Shown here one piece after another: positions 33,991 through 43,598 of a stretch of DNA of 64,000 nt. The notes under the pieces were generated by a model. The model did no database searches and had not been told where the DNA came from. It saw only the letters and a list, made by a program, of their open reading frames with translations. This stretch comes from UBA6623 sp965217195 (lineage in GTDB: Bacteria; Acidobacteriota; Terriglobia; Bryobacterales; UBA6623): NCBI GenBank assembly GCA_965217195.1, contig CBDCHL010000002.1:1-64000 (forward strand). Reading direction: 5' to 3'. Within the stretch, counting starts at the first letter, position 1, and every line of letters begins with the position of its first letter. The translations under genes and the position numbers were made by a program.

Positions 33991-34983
33991 CTATTGCTCA
34001 AAGCCGGGAATCTCGGGCGTGATCGAGCAACCGCAATCGTCGCCTGCGTTGTGCACTACTTCCTGATATGTGAGTTCGCTGTCGATGATTTGCTTCAGGC
34101 GCGGCCACTTCACCGACCCGACCCTGCGTCCGTTGACGAACATCGTCGGGGTGGATCGTACTCCCACAGCGGCGCCTTCCTGGACGGAGTCTTTGAGTTT
34201 TGCCGCACTTTCTTCCGACTCAAGACATTGCGACACCTGGAGCGCATCAATGTTGTGTTCAGCAAGAAAGCCGTTCAGCTTTTCGTTGAAGTTTTGCGGA
34301 TTGAACTCCTTCTGCCCCGCAAAAACCCAGTCGAAATACTCCCAGTACATGTCGGGATCATCCTCATCCCGAAGACACTGCCCGGCGATGGCGGCCGGCC
34401 CGGCCCACTTGTGCTTCGGGAGCGGAAAATCGCGGTAGTAGACCCGCACGTCGTGGGGGTACTCCTCCAACAACTTTGTACGCAGCATACGCGCTTCGCG
34501 AGCGCAGTGGGGACACTCGAAATCGCTGTACACCACGATGGCGACGGGGGCGCCCTCAGTGCCGAAACCGGGTAGATCCAGCATGTCGATCTTGTCCAGA
34601 TTCAATCGGAAAGGGTTATCGGCAATTTGATAGCGCGCGCCATCGAGGATGTGCTTGCCGTCCTCGCTGACAAGAAAGACCTTGAGCTGCGAGGCCAATC
34701 GGAAAGAAACTCTCACTTCCGTCTTACGCAGGCCGGCGATGTCGGAAGGCTTGAAATCTCCCACTTCCACCTTGAATTTCGGGCTCCAGATGTAAAGATG
34801 CCGTAGATAGAATTCCAACTGATCTTTGTCGAGGGCATTTGTGGGAGGCTCAAGTTGGGTTTGTTTCGCGTCATCGGCCGTGGGGGTGCCGAAGTCTTCC
34901 GGAGCGTTCTGGGCAAGAGCGCCGATAGCCCCGAAACACAGACCGAGAACGACCCACAGTCTCAACACCTTGGCGGAATCCAT
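33991..34983 (-). CDS. DsbA-family thioredoxin-fold protein
   Basis: 330 residues. Signal peptide VLRLWVVLGLCFGAIGALA; an N-terminal domain of about 120 residues of unknown fold with FYLRHLYIWSPKF; then a DsbA-like domain with active site FECPHCARE (Cys-Pro-His-Cys), the helical insertion YYRDFPLPKHKWAGPAAIAG and the cis-Pro loop RSTPTMFVNGRRV. Predicted periplasmic disulphide oxidoreductase of the BdbD/thioredoxin_4 group. The C-terminus has an additional CGC pair. Confidence 0.87.
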   Translation of the reverse strand: MDSAKVLRLWVVLGLCFGAIGALAQNAPEDFGTPTADDAKQTQLEPPTNALDKDQLEFYLRHLYIWSPKFKVEVGDFKPSDIAGLRKTEVRVSFRLASQLKVFLVSEDGKHILDGARYQIADNPFRLNLDKIDMLDLPGFGTEGAPVAIVVYSDFECPHCAREARMLRTKLLEEYPHDVRVYYRDFPLPKHKWAGPAAIAGQCLRDEDDPDMYWEYFDWVFAGQKEFNPQNFNEKLNGFLAEHNIDALQVSQCLESEESAAKLKDSVQEGAAVGVRSTPTMFVNGRRVGSVKWPRLKQIIDSELTYQEVVHNAGDDCGCSITPEIPGFEQ

Positions 34984-35340
34984 GGTCCTATTCTACCCCA
35001 CGGGTTGGGAGGTCTTATCGGTTTGCGCACGACTGCTCGTTTGGGATTGAACCCGGTTGAACCGGTTGTTTCGCTTGGCCCCGACAAAGCGCTCGAGCCG
35101 CGGAAGCTTGGGTGGAGTAGGGGAGCGCGGAGCAGCGGAATGATTAGCAACATGGACCTGAGTCTTCATGTCGATCACCTGCGGAACACGTAGCGACCAA
35201 GAAATCGCCAGGATTACCGTGTCGTCTTGCTGCGAGGAGGCTCAGAACGAGCTTGCCCCGAGGTTCGCGGATCGTCCGGGTGGTTGGAATGCTGTCGACC
35301 GACCGGGGGCGCAGACAGAGCACCTCGTGCCGGTCGGCAG
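34984..35340. other. Intergenic
   Basis: Spacer between the DsbA-like gene start and the 3' end of the beta-helix gene, both on the minus strand. No supported gene; presumably holds the DsbA-like gene's promoter. Confidence 0.3.
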
Positions 35341-36924
35341 CTAGGGCACGTTTCCGGCCACGTGTTTGTCCGGACCGGTTCCGCCGTCGGTGATGAAAGA
35401 GGCAAGGCCGTCGAGAAAATTGTGCGTGATCACGTAGCGGTTGCTCGATCCGGGATCGACCACGATGGAAGACCCTGCGTTCCCCCAAAAGAAGTTGCCC
35501 GACAAAACGAACCAACTTACCCCTGACTCGACTTCGATGCCGATGTAGCCGGCGACCATGTTTTGGAAGACGCTTTGGTTGACGCTGGTCCCCGAGGTCA
35601 AGCTGCTCGAGCGCAACAATACGCCGGCTCGCGTCCCCGCGTCGGGATTCGTATCGTAGAGTTGATTGATAGTCGTAAATTTGGCGTTGCCTTCGATGTC
35701 GACGCAGATGGTGCCTATTTGATCGCACATAACGTTGTCGATCAGCGTCCAATCGGCCGCATTGGTGGCCGGGCCTACGGTCGTCTCTTCAAGTAGAATT
35801 CCTCCCTGGGAGTTCACGATGATGCTGTCAGTGATTTGCACCCCTTCGCAGGCGTTCGTGAGAACAATGGCGTGGGTCGCCGTGTCGTTGAGGTCCCGAA
35901 ACAACACGTTTCGAATAGCGCCGTTGACAACCCTCTGAAAAGTAATCGGAGGTACCGAAGTGGAGTAGGGGAGACCGGCTACGGTTTGTTGCCAACCATC
36001 GATCAAGAGGTCAAAGGTGCGGTCCGAACCGGTTTCGTCACCGAAGAACGCGGTCACGGTTCCGCGAATCGTGGTGTCACGGACCGTGATGCCGTCGCCA
36101 TCCAAATGGAAGGCTTCGAACGTATTCTCGAAGTAGAGGTGGCCAAAGTAGGCGTCCAGAACGTTGACCCCATCAAAGACGGTGACGGTGTTGCTCCCCA
36201 AGAGAGTACCGTTGATCTCGAAGCTTTCTGCACGAAAGCGCGTGAATCCAATAGCTGGGTCGAACTCGAAGATGGTCAAGGAATTGACTCGGGGAACGAT
36301 GCGTGACCCTGAATTTCCGTGTCCCTTGCCGAGGATCGTAACGCTTGTTGAAGGAATGGAAATAGTGGCCCAGACGTTGAACCTCCCGTCCAGGTAAACG
36401 AACTTTCCCAGCCCGGATTCCCAAATGGCTTCTTGGATTCCTTCCGACGCGCTGACAAGCGTCCAGTTTGCGGAACTATGGCTCAAGGAGGGAGTAAATT
36501 GCACCGTTCCTGACGAGGCGCCGCTGGTGCAGGATCCTCCCGTAATCAAGACGTTCTCATTGCCGGCAACAGAGTCAAGGATTCTCAGGAAATGATTCGT
36601 GTTGGACCCTGCTACTCCCAACGGGCAGGGAGTCAGGGTAACCGTCGCCGGACTGGAAGCGTTGAGGTTCCCGCCCGGGGCTTGTAAGAAATCGAAGTTG
36701 GAAGCGTTTAATCGCGTGTTATCAGCTCCACCGCCCGATTGCGCCGAGCAGACAAAGGCTCCGGACTGCCAGACCAGGACCTGGTCTTCGGCGCACGCGG
36801 AGACTCCGGTCCCGCCGTTGACCGGCGCGAGCGAGCCCTTGACCTGATCGGTGAGTCCTACCTTGGTTTGGCCGGCAAGAGAAGAGGCCAGCAAGATGAT
36901 CGAGAAGAATATTCGTTTTTTCAT
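35341..36924 (-). CDS. Secreted right-handed beta-helix protein
   Basis: 527 residues. A lipid-free signal peptide MKKRIFFSIILLASSLAG is followed by a tail-fibre-like region (VKGSLAPVNGGTGVSACAED, seen in collar/fibre proteins), then from about residue 190 a series of beta-helix coils (ITDSIIVNSQGGILLEET, GYIGIEVESGVSWFVLSGNF, SSIVVDPGSSNRYVITHNFL) like pectate lyase-type folds. No catalytic residues can be assigned. Function may be adhesion or glycan binding. Confidence 0.75.
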   Translation of the reverse strand: MKKRIFFSIILLASSLAGQTKVGLTDQVKGSLAPVNGGTGVSACAEDQVLVWQSGAFVCSAQSGGGADNTRLNASNFDFLQAPGGNLNASSPATVTLTPCPLGVAGSNTNHFLRILDSVAGNENVLITGGSCTSGASSGTVQFTPSLSHSSANWTLVSASEGIQEAIWESGLGKFVYLDGRFNVWATISIPSTSVTILGKGHGNSGSRIVPRVNSLTIFEFDPAIGFTRFRAESFEINGTLLGSNTVTVFDGVNVLDAYFGHLYFENTFEAFHLDGDGITVRDTTIRGTVTAFFGDETGSDRTFDLLIDGWQQTVAGLPYSTSVPPITFQRVVNGAIRNVLFRDLNDTATHAIVLTNACEGVQITDSIIVNSQGGILLEETTVGPATNAADWTLIDNVMCDQIGTICVDIEGNAKFTTINQLYDTNPDAGTRAGVLLRSSSLTSGTSVNQSVFQNMVAGYIGIEVESGVSWFVLSGNFFWGNAGSSIVVDPGSSNRYVITHNFLDGLASFITDGGTGPDKHVAGNVP

Positions 36925-37057
36925 GACGTTGACTTTCGAGACGCGGGTCCGTCAGCCCAAGTCCTGCGCTCGCGTACCGCGACAATGGCCTTCCCATCCA
37001 GAGGCTTGGTGAAGGTCTTGCGTAGAAGATTCTTGGTGGAGGTCGGCGCCCGCGGGC
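36925..37057. other. Intergenic upstream of beta-helix gene
   Basis: Between the beta-helix start and the flagellar terminator; likely promoter region for the former. No boxes assigned. Confidence 0.3.
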
Positions 37058-37091
37058 AAAAAAAAGCCCCCGGGCTTAGCAAGCGCGGGGG
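37058..37091 (-). terminator. Rho-independent terminator of the flagellar operon
   Basis: Minus-strand reading CCCCCGCGCTTGCTAAGCCC then GGGGGC forms a GC stem with two paired arms (CCCCCG/CGGGGG and GCTT/AAGC) followed by eight T. It lies 150 bp beyond the last flagellar gene and should end that operon. Confidence 0.8.
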
Positions 37092-37241
37092 ACATCCCGA
37101 TTTAGAAAAGGAATTGCTAGCAACAGGCTAACATCAAGTTTGTGTTGTTACCCTGCCGTTCGGGTAGTAACTAATTGATTACAAAGGAAAAATAAAGTGG
37201 AGACTAACGTGATGGCTTTCTAACGGGCACCACGGGCGGCC

Positions 37242-37775
37242 TCAGGATGTCGGATTATCGGCAAGACTTGCCGTGGTCGCCGGCCGAGCATGGGCGCGTC
37301 GACCGCAGCCTTTCGCCTCCAGTTTTGTTTGTCGAGAACCTTTGCGCCCGCGGCGCACTAAGCGGGTCAGGAACCAGTCATCCAGCTGTGCCTGTTGGGC
37401 CCGAGTGGCTCGCAGTCGTTCCGCCCGGCGGCGCTTCTCCAGTAGGCGACGGGCGATCTCGGCCTCACGCCGGGCCGTCAAAACAACGTTGAGCTGCCGG
37501 TCGATTTCCGGCTCCAGGCCGGCCGCCGAATGAGCAGATTGGACTTGTCGCAGCTCGAGAAGGTCGAGATAGTCTTGCAGAGCTGTCAAGGAGCTCCCGT
37601 CGGTGTGCGTGCGGCCCAGGGTTTGGTTGCGAATCTCGATGGAATCGGCTGCCGCAAGCCGAGTTTCGTTTTCGAAGTTGTCTCGCTTTGCTCGCAGGTG
37701 TGCGAGTTTCGCTTCAGCGGCTTCCAGTTGTTGACGCCGAAAGATCGCAAGACGCTCGAGTGAGGACGGCTTCAT
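37242..37775 (-). CDS. fliJ: Flagellar protein FliJ
   Basis: 177 residues, almost entirely charged coiled coil (LERLAIFRRQQLEAAEAKLA, EAEIARRLLEKRRRAERLRA), the FliJ pattern; FliJ is the export-gate stalk partner of FliI. Sequence similarity alone is weak, so the call depends on position: it starts by ATGA overlap with fliI and ends the operon. The basic C-terminal 35 residues are less conserved. Confidence 0.75.
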   Translation of the reverse strand: MKPSSLERLAIFRRQQLEAAEAKLAHLRAKRDNFENETRLAAADSIEIRNQTLGRTHTDGSSLTALQDYLDLLELRQVQSAHSAAGLEPEIDRQLNVVLTARREAEIARRLLEKRRRAERLRATRAQQAQLDDWFLTRLVRRGRKGSRQTKLEAKGCGRRAHARPATTASLADNPTS

Positions 37776-39100
37776 AATTTTTGCGCCAAAGCTTGCAACT
37801 GTCCCAACGTTTCGTCCAGCGATTGATGCGCGGATAGGTCTTGCTTCAAGAAGCTGACGACATCGTCGTGCGCGGCAAGCGCGGAGTCAACCGCCGGGTT
37901 TGAGCCGCCGGCGTACGCGCCGAGGTTGATTAGGTCCTCGGAACGGCGGTAGGTAGCCATCGAGTCGCGAAGCCGTGACGCCCAGTCGAGATGCTCCTGC
38001 GCGGCAACGCTCTGAGCTAGTCGACTGACGCTTTCCAGGGCATCGACGGCCGGATAGTGATTTGCCGCCGCTAACTCGCGCGAAAGGACGATGTGGCCGT
38101 CGAGAACGGCTCGGGCCGCGTCGGCGATCGGATCATTCATGTCGTCGCCTTCGACCAAGACGGTGTAGAAGCCGGTGATCGACCCGGAAGCGAAGTTTCC
38201 CGCCCGCTCAAAGATCTTAGGCAGCATCTGAAAGACCGAGGGCGTATATCCCTTTCCACTGGGGGGTTCTCCGGCGGCCAGGCCGATCTCGCGCTGCGCC
38301 ATGGCTAGGCGGGTCACGGAGTCCATGATCAGCAGTACATTCTTGCCGCGGTCGCGAAAAGCCTCGGCGATCGCGGTAGCCAAGAACGTGGCGCGCACGC
38401 GGACCGGAGCCGGGCGGTCGGAGGTCGCGGCGATGACCACGGACCTGGCGAGGCCTTCGGCCCCGAGCGTTTCGTCGAGAAAGGCGCGGACCTCGCGATT
38501 GCGCTCACCGATCAGGGCGATAACGTTCACGTCGGCTTCGCTAGCGCGCGCCATTGCGCCCAGCAGCGTCGTCTTCCCCACACCGGAGCCGCCGAAAATA
38601 CCTACGCGTTGTCCTTTTCCGCAGGGCAACAGCCCGTCGATGACCCGCACACCCGTGGCCAGGGGTTCGGAAATCGCCTTTCGATCGAGCGGTCCGGGCG
38701 CCGATAGGTAGAGGTCTCGGAATATCGAAGTATGGAGTGGGCCGGCCCCATCGGCCGGTCGGCCGAAGCCGTCCAAGACGCGGCCGAGCACTTCAGGGCC
38801 TGCCGGAGCATGCCTGTGGGTGCGCCGCGCGACGATCCGCCGACCCGGTTGCAGCGGGCCGGGCTCGTCCAAAGGCATCGAGAGGACGCGGTTTTCTCGG
38901 AAGCCGACGACTTGGACGCGGATTAGATCACCGTCGCCCGTCTCGACTTCGCACAAATCGCCAAGTGCGACGGCCGGCCCTTCCGACTCAACGATTGCAC
39001 CGACGACCTGGGTCACGACGCCGGAGCAACGGACCGTTGGTGAGCTGTCGACTTGCGCGATTCGGGCTCTGAGGGCCTGTCGAATGCCGGGAGGTCCCAT
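37772..39100 (-). CDS. fliI: Flagellar export ATPase FliI
   Basis: 442 residues from ATG 39100. Walker A GIFGGSGVGKTTLLGAMA near residue 170, Walker B NVLLIMDSVTRLAMAQREI, and the family motif SGKGYTPSVFQMLPKIFERA. It energises type III export of flagellar subunits, working with FliH and FliJ at the cytoplasmic base. An upstream extension is open to 39193 but overlaps fliH; the start at 39100 is just past the fliH stop and gives the family N-terminus. Confidence 0.93.
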   Translation of the reverse strand: MGPPGIRQALRARIAQVDSSPTVRCSGVVTQVVGAIVESEGPAVALGDLCEVETGDGDLIRVQVVGFRENRVLSMPLDEPGPLQPGRRIVARRTHRHAPAGPEVLGRVLDGFGRPADGAGPLHTSIFRDLYLSAPGPLDRKAISEPLATGVRVIDGLLPCGKGQRVGIFGGSGVGKTTLLGAMARASEADVNVIALIGERNREVRAFLDETLGAEGLARSVVIAATSDRPAPVRVRATFLATAIAEAFRDRGKNVLLIMDSVTRLAMAQREIGLAAGEPPSGKGYTPSVFQMLPKIFERAGNFASGSITGFYTVLVEGDDMNDPIADAARAVLDGHIVLSRELAAANHYPAVDALESVSRLAQSVAAQEHLDWASRLRDSMATYRRSEDLINLGAYAGGSNPAVDSALAAHDDVVSFLKQDLSAHQSLDETLGQLQALAQKL

Positions 39101-39101
39101 G

Positions 39102-39824
39102 TCAGCGGTCCGCCAATCCGTACTCGATCTCGTTGAGTTGGGTTTCAATGCGGCCGTCGAGTTCTCCTTGAGCCGACTCGAATACGGCGCCACCGGGTGA
39201 AATCGATGGGTCGGCGTGCAACTGGATCGTCGGAGCCGGATTGTCCTCGAAATAGGCCGAGACTGCCTCGATGTCGTTGGGATTCACCCGTATGCGGTGA
39301 ATCTCGGCCCGTTGGAACTCGTCGTAGCAACTCCTGACCAAGGCGCGAACCGTGGTCGGGTCCACGCTAAGCTCGCGACGGATGATACGCCGGGCGATGG
39401 TCAGCGCGAGGGTTACCAGTTCGGTTTCGGCTTCGATTCGGAGGGCCGGTTTGAGCGCCGCCAGTTCCCGAGCCGCCTGGCCGAAAGCGGCGACGGAATC
39501 TTGGAACCGCGCCGTCGCGGTGTCGGAGCCGGCCTTCTCTCCTTCCGCGAAACCTTGCTGGAAAGCCTCGCGCTGAATCCCCTCTACGTCGATCTCGGGC
39601 TCGGGGGGCGCCTCGGAGGCTTGTCCGGCGTCGCCCGGGTCGGGACAGTTCGCGACTTCGCCGGTCGGGTCCAAGCCCGCTGCGGATTCCGCGGCCGTGG
39701 GGTCGGAACTAACCTGCCGGAACAAGAAAGGCTGGATACCGGCAGGGGCCTCGGCGCCCGTGTGAGGTGGAACGAATTCCGTCACATCGTTCGCATCGCC
39801 GTATTTGAACAGCTTTGTACCCAT
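39102..39824 (-). CDS. fliH: Flagellar assembly protein FliH
   Basis: About 240 residues from ATG 39824 (an in-frame ATG at 39890 is also possible). The central segment GFAEGEKAGSDTATARFQDS has the glycine-spaced helix of FliH, followed by the V-type ATPase E-like C-terminal part LVTLALTIARRIIRRELSVD and IRVNPNDIEAVSAYF. FliH regulates the FliI ATPase. The stop is 1 nt from the fliI start, implying coupling. Confidence 0.85.
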   Translation of the reverse strand: MGTKLFKYGDANDVTEFVPPHTGAEAPAGIQPFLFRQVSSDPTAAESAAGLDPTGEVANCPDPGDAGQASEAPPEPEIDVEGIQREAFQQGFAEGEKAGSDTATARFQDSVAAFGQAARELAALKPALRIEAETELVTLALTIARRIIRRELSVDPTTVRALVRSCYDEFQRAEIHRIRVNPNDIEAVSAYFEDNPAPTIQLHADPSISPGGAVFESAQGELDGRIETQLNEIEYGLADR

Positions 39825-39913
39825 CACACCGCGGAAAGCACAAAAGCGCAGAAACGGAAGTGGTCCGGCTTCTGCGTGACGCTGGTTCACGGCGGTCGGC
39901 CGGGAATCCTCGT

Positions 39914-40942
39914 CTACACCACGTATTGCTCGCCGACCGCGCCCTTCAAACTGATCACCCCTTCGGACTCGAGCGTTCGAACCACTGCAATCACTTGTTG
40001 TTGGCCCGCCTCGACGTCTCTAATCTTGACCGGCCCAAGCACTTCCATATCTTCTTGCAGCATCGCCGCGCCCCTTTCCGACATGTTGTCGAAGAAGTGC
40101 TCCTGCAGCTTCTCGCTGGTGCCTTTCAGCGCCAGCGTTAGGGTGTTCTTATCGACACGCGAGAGAATCTCGCGCATACCCATGCTATCGATCAACAGCA
40201 TATCCTCGAAGACGAACATTAGGTTGCGGATGGCCTCACCCAGCTCGTCGTCGAGTTCTTCGATTTGACCCAGCAACTCCTGGCCGGCATTCGATTCCAG
40301 GCGGTTGAACATTTCGGCAACCGCGGGAACACCGCCGTAGGACTCGCGGCTGAACTGGCCAAGCGATTTGAGCTTCTGTTCCAAGATCGACGCGATGCGG
40401 CGGACGATCTCGGGCGAAATCTGATCCAAGTTCGCCATCCGGCGGGCGACATCACCACGGACCTCGGGCTGTAAGGCCATCAGCATGCCGGCGGCTGAAG
40501 TGCTGTTGAGATGCGAGAGGACCAGGGCTATCGTCTGCGGGTGCTCGCTTTGAATGAATTTGGCAACTTGCTGCGGATCGGCCTTTTGGAGCGAGTCGAA
40601 GGTCGGAATCTCGTTGCCGAGCGACTTCAAGACTCGATCAATGATGTTACGGGCGCGGTCCTCCCCGAAAGCGCTGTTCAACACTCGCTTGGCGTACTCA
40701 ACGCCACCGGACATGAGATAGTCTTGCGCCATCGACATCTCGTGGAACTCTTGTAGGACCCTCTCGGCCTGTTCAGGAGTAACTCTGCTGAGCTTCGAGA
40801 TCTCGCGACCAAGGGATTGGATTTCCTCCTCGTTTAGGTAGCGGAAAACCTCGGCGGCCACCTCGTCGCCGAGTGTGACGATCGCGATCGCCGCCTTCCG
40901 AAGGCCCGAAAAGATTTCGTTGGTCTCGGCGTTACTTATCAT
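39914..40942 (-). CDS. fliG: Flagellar motor switch protein FliG
   Basis: 342 residues with all three FliG domains: the N-terminal FliF-binding helices, the middle domain with IQSEHPQTIALVLSHL (EHPQ motif), and the C-terminal torque domain MFVFEDMLLIDSMGMREILS with charged residues for stator contact. It is the rotor component that meets MotA. Its start overlaps the end of fliF by 11 nt. Confidence 0.94.
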   Translation of the reverse strand: MISNAETNEIFSGLRKAAIAIVTLGDEVAAEVFRYLNEEEIQSLGREISKLSRVTPEQAERVLQEFHEMSMAQDYLMSGGVEYAKRVLNSAFGEDRARNIIDRVLKSLGNEIPTFDSLQKADPQQVAKFIQSEHPQTIALVLSHLNSTSAAGMLMALQPEVRGDVARRMANLDQISPEIVRRIASILEQKLKSLGQFSRESYGGVPAVAEMFNRLESNAGQELLGQIEELDDELGEAIRNLMFVFEDMLLIDSMGMREILSRVDKNTLTLALKGTSEKLQEHFFDNMSERGAAMLQEDMEVLGPVKIRDVEAGQQQVIAVVRTLESEGVISLKGAVGEQYVV

Positions 40943-42596
40943 CCTCGTGGATCCAGGAACGCATCAATTGAACGAAGGCCTCCGATTCGTTCGAGGCCAT
41001 TTCCTCGAGGTGTTTCTTGAGGACTTGCGCCTTTGAGCTCTGCAACGTCGCCAACCGCAGGCCTTGCAGCATCTTGGCTTCCTCGGCCGCGTGCTTGCGG
41101 GCCTCGTCTTCGGCGGCCTCGAGTTGCTTGCGCTCTTCCTCGGCTTGACGCTTGGCTTCAGCTTCCGCTCTCATGCGAGCCACACGGCGACGGACCCGCA
41201 TCGCGAACCATACCGTGAAAGCCAGCAGAACCAGCGACACGCCAACCGCCATTAGGTGATATCGGTACTTCTTGAGCCACTCCAGAGAAAAAAGTTCGTC
41301 CTCGGGATTGGGCGGAGGCGGCGGTGGTTCGGGCGGGTCCTCAAAGATCGTGAACGGCAGATTCTCGATTGTGAGGATGTCTCCGCGTTGCTCGATAATT
41401 CCGGCGGCGGCGATAACCAGTCGGCGGAACTTTTCCATTTCTTCGGGAGTTCGAGCAACTCGGATCAGGTCACGGGCCTCCTCGTCGACCTCGATTCGGT
41501 GATCGACCAGAACGGCGACCGAAAGACGCTTAACCTCGCCGCGTTCGAGTTCCAAGCGAGTCACCTTGCGGCTGGTTTGAAAATTCGTCGTTTCAAGGAT
41601 TCGTGACGCGGAGTTTGCATCGGTTTCCGGCGCTTCGGGTTCCCGTGGAAGGTTCGACGCCGTGCCCGGAACACCCTTTTCCCGCACCGGCCGGGCGTTC
41701 TCTTCGGACCGCTGCGTCGTCATAACGACCGTATTGGGGTCGAGCACTTCCTCGGTCTGTTCGCCTTGGTTCCAGTCCACCTCGGCGACAGTGTTCGAAC
41801 GCACGCGATCGAACCCAACATACGGCTCGAGCGTGGCCGTCACTCGACGATTGATTTCCTTTTCCAACTTGCGACGGTACTCGAGTTGCTCTCCGCTGAA
41901 GCCGTCGCCGTCGGGTCCCGGACGGGCCAGGACCCTGCCCGATGTGTCGACGATGACGACTTTCTGTGGGTCCAGATCTTCCACTGCGCTTGCTACCAAG
42001 AAGGAACCAGCGTTGACTTGTTCTTCCGAAAGCGAGGACCCGCGACGAAGGTGGACGATGACCGATGCCTTCGCGGGCCGCTCATCTTCGAGAAACACCG
42101 ACCGTCGCGGCAGGCTGATGTGGACGCGGGCGCGTTCAACCTCGGAAAGCGAAAAGATCGAGCGTTCCAGTTCCCCTTCAAGGGCTCTGCGAAAATTGAC
42201 GTGTTCGGCGAACTCGGTTGCCCCGAAAGAGTTCTCGTCGAAGAGCTCAAACCCGAGCCGCCCGTACCGCGGAAGCCCGTCGGAAGCAAGTTGTATTCGC
42301 GCCTCCGCGACGTTTGGTTCGGGAACGAGGATGGTTGTTCCCCCGGCGGCCAAGCGGTAGGGAACCTGGAGATCCTTCAGCTTCTCGACCGCCGCGCCGG
42401 CTTCCTCCTCGGTCAACTGCGTGTAAAGCGGTCGATAGGCGCGATCGGCCATGTGTTGCCGAAAAGCATAGATGCCGCCAAAGACAAGGATGGCCGAACC
42501 GACCAGGACGATTCTCCGGCGGGCGCTGAGCCCGGTCCAGAGGTCTCGAACCTGGCCGAAAAACTTGCCCAGAAATTCAAGGATCGTGGGATTCAC
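40932..42596 (-). CDS. fliF: Flagellar MS-ring protein FliF
   Basis: 554 residues. A first membrane helix follows the N-terminus (IVLVGSAILVFGGIYAF). The periplasmic ring-building motifs include RPLYTQLTEEEAGAAVEKLK and PRYGRLGFELFDENSFGATE, and a second helix HLMAVGVSLVLLAFTVWFAM precedes a charged cytoplasmic tail that binds FliG. The tail is unusually rich in Glu/Ala/Lys. Second gene after fliE in the operon. Confidence 0.93.
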   Translation of the reverse strand: MNPTILEFLGKFFGQVRDLWTGLSARRRIVLVGSAILVFGGIYAFRQHMADRAYRPLYTQLTEEEAGAAVEKLKDLQVPYRLAAGGTTILVPEPNVAEARIQLASDGLPRYGRLGFELFDENSFGATEFAEHVNFRRALEGELERSIFSLSEVERARVHISLPRRSVFLEDERPAKASVIVHLRRGSSLSEEQVNAGSFLVASAVEDLDPQKVVIVDTSGRVLARPGPDGDGFSGEQLEYRRKLEKEINRRVTATLEPYVGFDRVRSNTVAEVDWNQGEQTEEVLDPNTVVMTTQRSEENARPVREKGVPGTASNLPREPEAPETDANSASRILETTNFQTSRKVTRLELERGEVKRLSVAVLVDHRIEVDEEARDLIRVARTPEEMEKFRRLVIAAAGIIEQRGDILTIENLPFTIFEDPPEPPPPPPNPEDELFSLEWLKKYRYHLMAVGVSLVLLAFTVWFAMRVRRRVARMRAEAEAKRQAEEERKQLEAAEDEARKHAAEEAKMLQGLRLATLQSSKAQVLKKHLEEMASNESEAFVQLMRSWIHEDDK

Positions 42597-42727
42597 GCGG
42601 CGGCTCCCGGGATCAAGATCGCGCTACCGTCGGGACCGCCCCGAGTAGCGATAGAACGGCCCGGACCGCGCCGAACCGGGAGGGGTAGGCCCTGGAGGAG
42701 GTACCGCGGCTGTCGACAGCCGACCCA

Positions 42728-43027
42728 TTACACCTGCATACGCATCACTTCGTGATAAGCGTCGACCACCTTGTTCCGAACACTCATCATCAAGTTCATT
42801 GCCAAGCCGGCCTTCTCGCCCGCTAGGATCACACGATGCAGATCGACCGGCTCACCTGCCAACAGTTGTCGAACCTGGTGATCCGCCTCGCCCTCGATTT
42901 CGCGCAACTGCTCGAAGGCGTCTTCGAGCATGCCGGCGAATGAGCTCGACGCTTCTTGTGGTTTCGAGGGTGCGCCCAGACCGACCATTTCCGGTGGACT
43001 AATCCTGGAGGTGGCGATTGGATTCAT
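42728..43027 (-). CDS. fliE: Flagellar hook-basal body protein FliE
   Basis: 99 residues, the family's usual length. The C-terminal signature VDLHRVILAGEKAGLAMNLM followed by MSVRNKVVDAYHEVMRMQV is diagnostic. FliE links the MS ring to the proximal rod. The gene lies between flgC and fliF on the same strand. Confidence 0.92.
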   Translation of the reverse strand: MNPIATSRISPPEMVGLGAPSKPQEASSSFAGMLEDAFEQLREIEGEADHQVRQLLAGEPVDLHRVILAGEKAGLAMNLMMSVRNKVVDAYHEVMRMQV

Positions 43028-43063
43028 AATTCGTTCTTAGCGCTAGGCAACCACTCTTCGGAG

Positions 43064-43528
43064 CTAACTTCGACCGATGTCGATCGTACGAGCGATCATT
43101 TCCTTGACGGACGTAATAACAGCCAGGTTGGCTTGGTAGGACCGCACCGCCGCTGTCAGGTCCACCATGTCTTCGACCGGATTGAACGATGGATAGGCTA
43201 CATAGCCCTCGGCATCAGCGTCGGGATGATGCGGCTGGTAGCGTCGCTCAGGCGGCGCATCCTCCACGCTTAGATCGGCAACGCGGACGCCGAGCGTCTC
43301 GCGCTCGAAAGACCTGTCCACGGGCGCCACTGTCCTTGCCAACACGCTTCCGAACGGGCTTACTGACTGCCGCTCGGCCTCGAAGACAACCTGGCGCCGG
43401 CGGTATGGGCCGCCATCGGAAGTGCGCGTTGTTTCAGCGTTCGCGATGTTTTGAGCCAATACCTCAACGCGTGTTCGTTGGGCTGAGAGGCCGGACGAAC
43501 TGACGTCGAGGATCGAGAAAACACTCAT
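43064..43528 (-). CDS. flgC: Flagellar basal-body rod protein FlgC
   Basis: 154 residues. N-terminal rod motif SSSGLSAQRTRVEVLAQNIA and N-A-E-T-T, with the C-terminal helix NPVEDMVDLTAAVRSYQANL and AVITSVKEMIARTIDIGR, as in proximal rod proteins. It is exported through the flagellar apparatus without a cleaved signal. About 70 bp separates it from flgB. Confidence 0.92.
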   Translation of the reverse strand: MSVFSILDVSSSGLSAQRTRVEVLAQNIANAETTRTSDGGPYRRRQVVFEAERQSVSPFGSVLARTVAPVDRSFERETLGVRVADLSVEDAPPERRYQPHHPDADAEGYVAYPSFNPVEDMVDLTAAVRSYQANLAVITSVKEMIARTIDIGRS

Positions 43529-43598
43529 AATCTACTAGGTGATATATCAGTATTTAACATATTGTTGATTAGCTATTTATAGATTGTGTTCCTGTCCA

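Noticed and set aside
41766..42755. Long plus-strand frame antisense to fliF
   Set aside because: Shadow of the fliF reading frame without recognisable motifs.
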